Source: Spirosoma foliorum | GTDB taxonomy: Bacteria > Bacteroidota > Bacteroidia > Cytophagales > Spirosomataceae | Direction: 5' to 3' | NCBI RefSeq assembly: GCF_014117325.1 | Contig: NZ_CP059732.1 | Span: forward strand, 6,895,001 to 6,959,000 | Length of the DNA: 64,000 bases | Part shown: piece by piece, positions 63,472-64,000 of the stretch | How the letters are laid out: each line of letters opens with the position of its first letter | Position numbering within the stretch: the stretch's first letter is position 1 | Notes under the pieces: generated by a model | What the model was told of the DNA's origin: nothing | Seen by the model: only the letters and a program-made list of their open reading frames with translations | The model's database searches: none | Position numbers and translations under genes: made by a program

Positions 63472-64000
63472 ATGAAAAAAATAGTATTAATGACTGGCCT
63501 TAGCTTATGGTCAGCCGTTTTATTAGCTCAGGCTCCGCAAGCTCCAACGCAAAATGCTAATACGCGTTTTGAGCAGCTCGGCCCCACGCTACCTACGCCG
63601 AATACTTTCCGGACGGCTTCTGGTGCCCCTGGTAAAGATTATTTCCAGAACCGGGCCGACTACGACATAAAAGTCGAGCTTGATGATGCCAATCAGAAAA
63701 TCATTGGTTCGGAAACCGTTACGTACCATAACAATTCAACCGATGAGCTCCCTTTCATCTGGCTCCAACTCGACCAGAATCTGTTTGCGAAAGGCTCTAT
63801 CGGCAGCGTAACCCGCACTGGTGGTGTTAACGAAAGCGGCATGAGTTTCGCTCAGTTACAAAACCTCACCTCGGTTCGCGAGCGCAACAGCCAGCAGGCT
63901 TCCGATAAGTTTGGTTACCATATCACATCGGTAAAGGATACCAAAACAGGTACCGCGCTCAAATACACCATTAATCAGACCATGATGCGGATCGACCTTC
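63472..64000 (+). CDS. M1 family metallopeptidase paralogue (N-terminal part, cut by window end)
   Basis: The first 176 codons from ATG 63472: signal MKKIVLMTGLSLWSAVLLAQ, then NANTRFEQLGPTLPTPNTFR and SGAPGKDYFQNRADYDIKVE. These match the previous protein closely at the mature N-terminus and at NQTMMRIDL, so the two genes are a tandem duplication. The catalytic part lies outside the window. Gap to the previous stop is 26 bases, so both are probably one transcript. Confidence 0.93.
   Translation, partial: MKKIVLMTGLSLWSAVLLAQAPQAPTQNANTRFEQLGPTLPTPNTFRTASGAPGKDYFQNRADYDIKVELDDANQKIIGSETVTYHNNSTDELPFIWLQLDQNLFAKGSIGSVTRTGGVNESGMSFAQLQNLTSVRERNSQQASDKFGYHITSVKDTKTGTALKYTINQTMMRIDL

Overview
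The window looks like chromosomal DNA of a Bacteroidota bacterium, most likely a cytophagal relative of Spirosoma (the genus is an inference from gene content, not a search). Evidence: a SusC/SusD pair, many secreted or lipoprotein products with Bacteroidota-type signals, a BatD-like protein, a eukaryote-like class I RNR small subunit, a TTG-N19-TANNTTTG promoter, and many intergenic palindromes. I saw no tRNA, rRNA, CRISPR array, prophage or complete IS.

Layout. 1-1624: 5' part of uvrA (minus). 1681-2530: a REP-associated (Y1/RAYT) transposase nested in palindromes that supply its last codon and the sequence just before its start. 2729-4012: nrdB with promoter, leader hairpin and terminator. 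4056-7292: methyltransferase and two glycosyltransferases, one of them in AT-rich DNA. 7342-7798: recX split by one extra base in a G7 run. 7972-11887: secreted nucleoside hydrolase, glutathionylspermidine-synthase-like ligase, DoxX protein, TetR regulator. 12040-26134 (all minus): susC, susD, two very large ASPIC/UnbV-VCBS lipoproteins and a PAP2/vanadium-haloperoxidase-like lipoprotein, probably one outer-membrane uptake and processing locus. 26618-42941: general metabolism and envelope genes (FAD/Fe-S dehydrogenase, APC permease, TonB receptor, Tat-exported Gfo/Idh/MocA oxidoreductase, acyltransferase 3, apbE, aroC, BatD-like, beta-CASP hydrolase).

43017-51532: pbpC (PBP1C), a small NTF2-like secreted protein and a 1821-residue thioester alpha-2-macroglobulin lipoprotein; this repeats the known PBP1C/alpha-2-macroglobulin partnership. 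The pbpC frame carries an in-frame double palindrome.

51796-58117 is the most interesting block: eight tightly packed or overlapping genes encoding an FAD oxidoreductase, methyltransferase, type III polyketide synthase, FabL-like enoyl reductase, FabZ-like dehydratase, FabF-like ketosynthase, ACP and phosphopantetheinyl transferase. It reads as a dedicated fatty-acyl line that builds or modifies a starter for a type III PKS, whose product is then methylated and oxidised (a phenolic lipid, alkylquinone or alkylpyrone is my guess). No ketoreductase is in the block.

58253-64000: a lipoprotein with about 300 residues of Asp/Arg/Asn/Ser/Tyr low-complexity sequence and a charged helical tail, a gamma-carbonic anhydrase, a HupE/UreJ-like membrane protein, and two tandem M1 metallopeptidase paralogues, the second cut by the window end.
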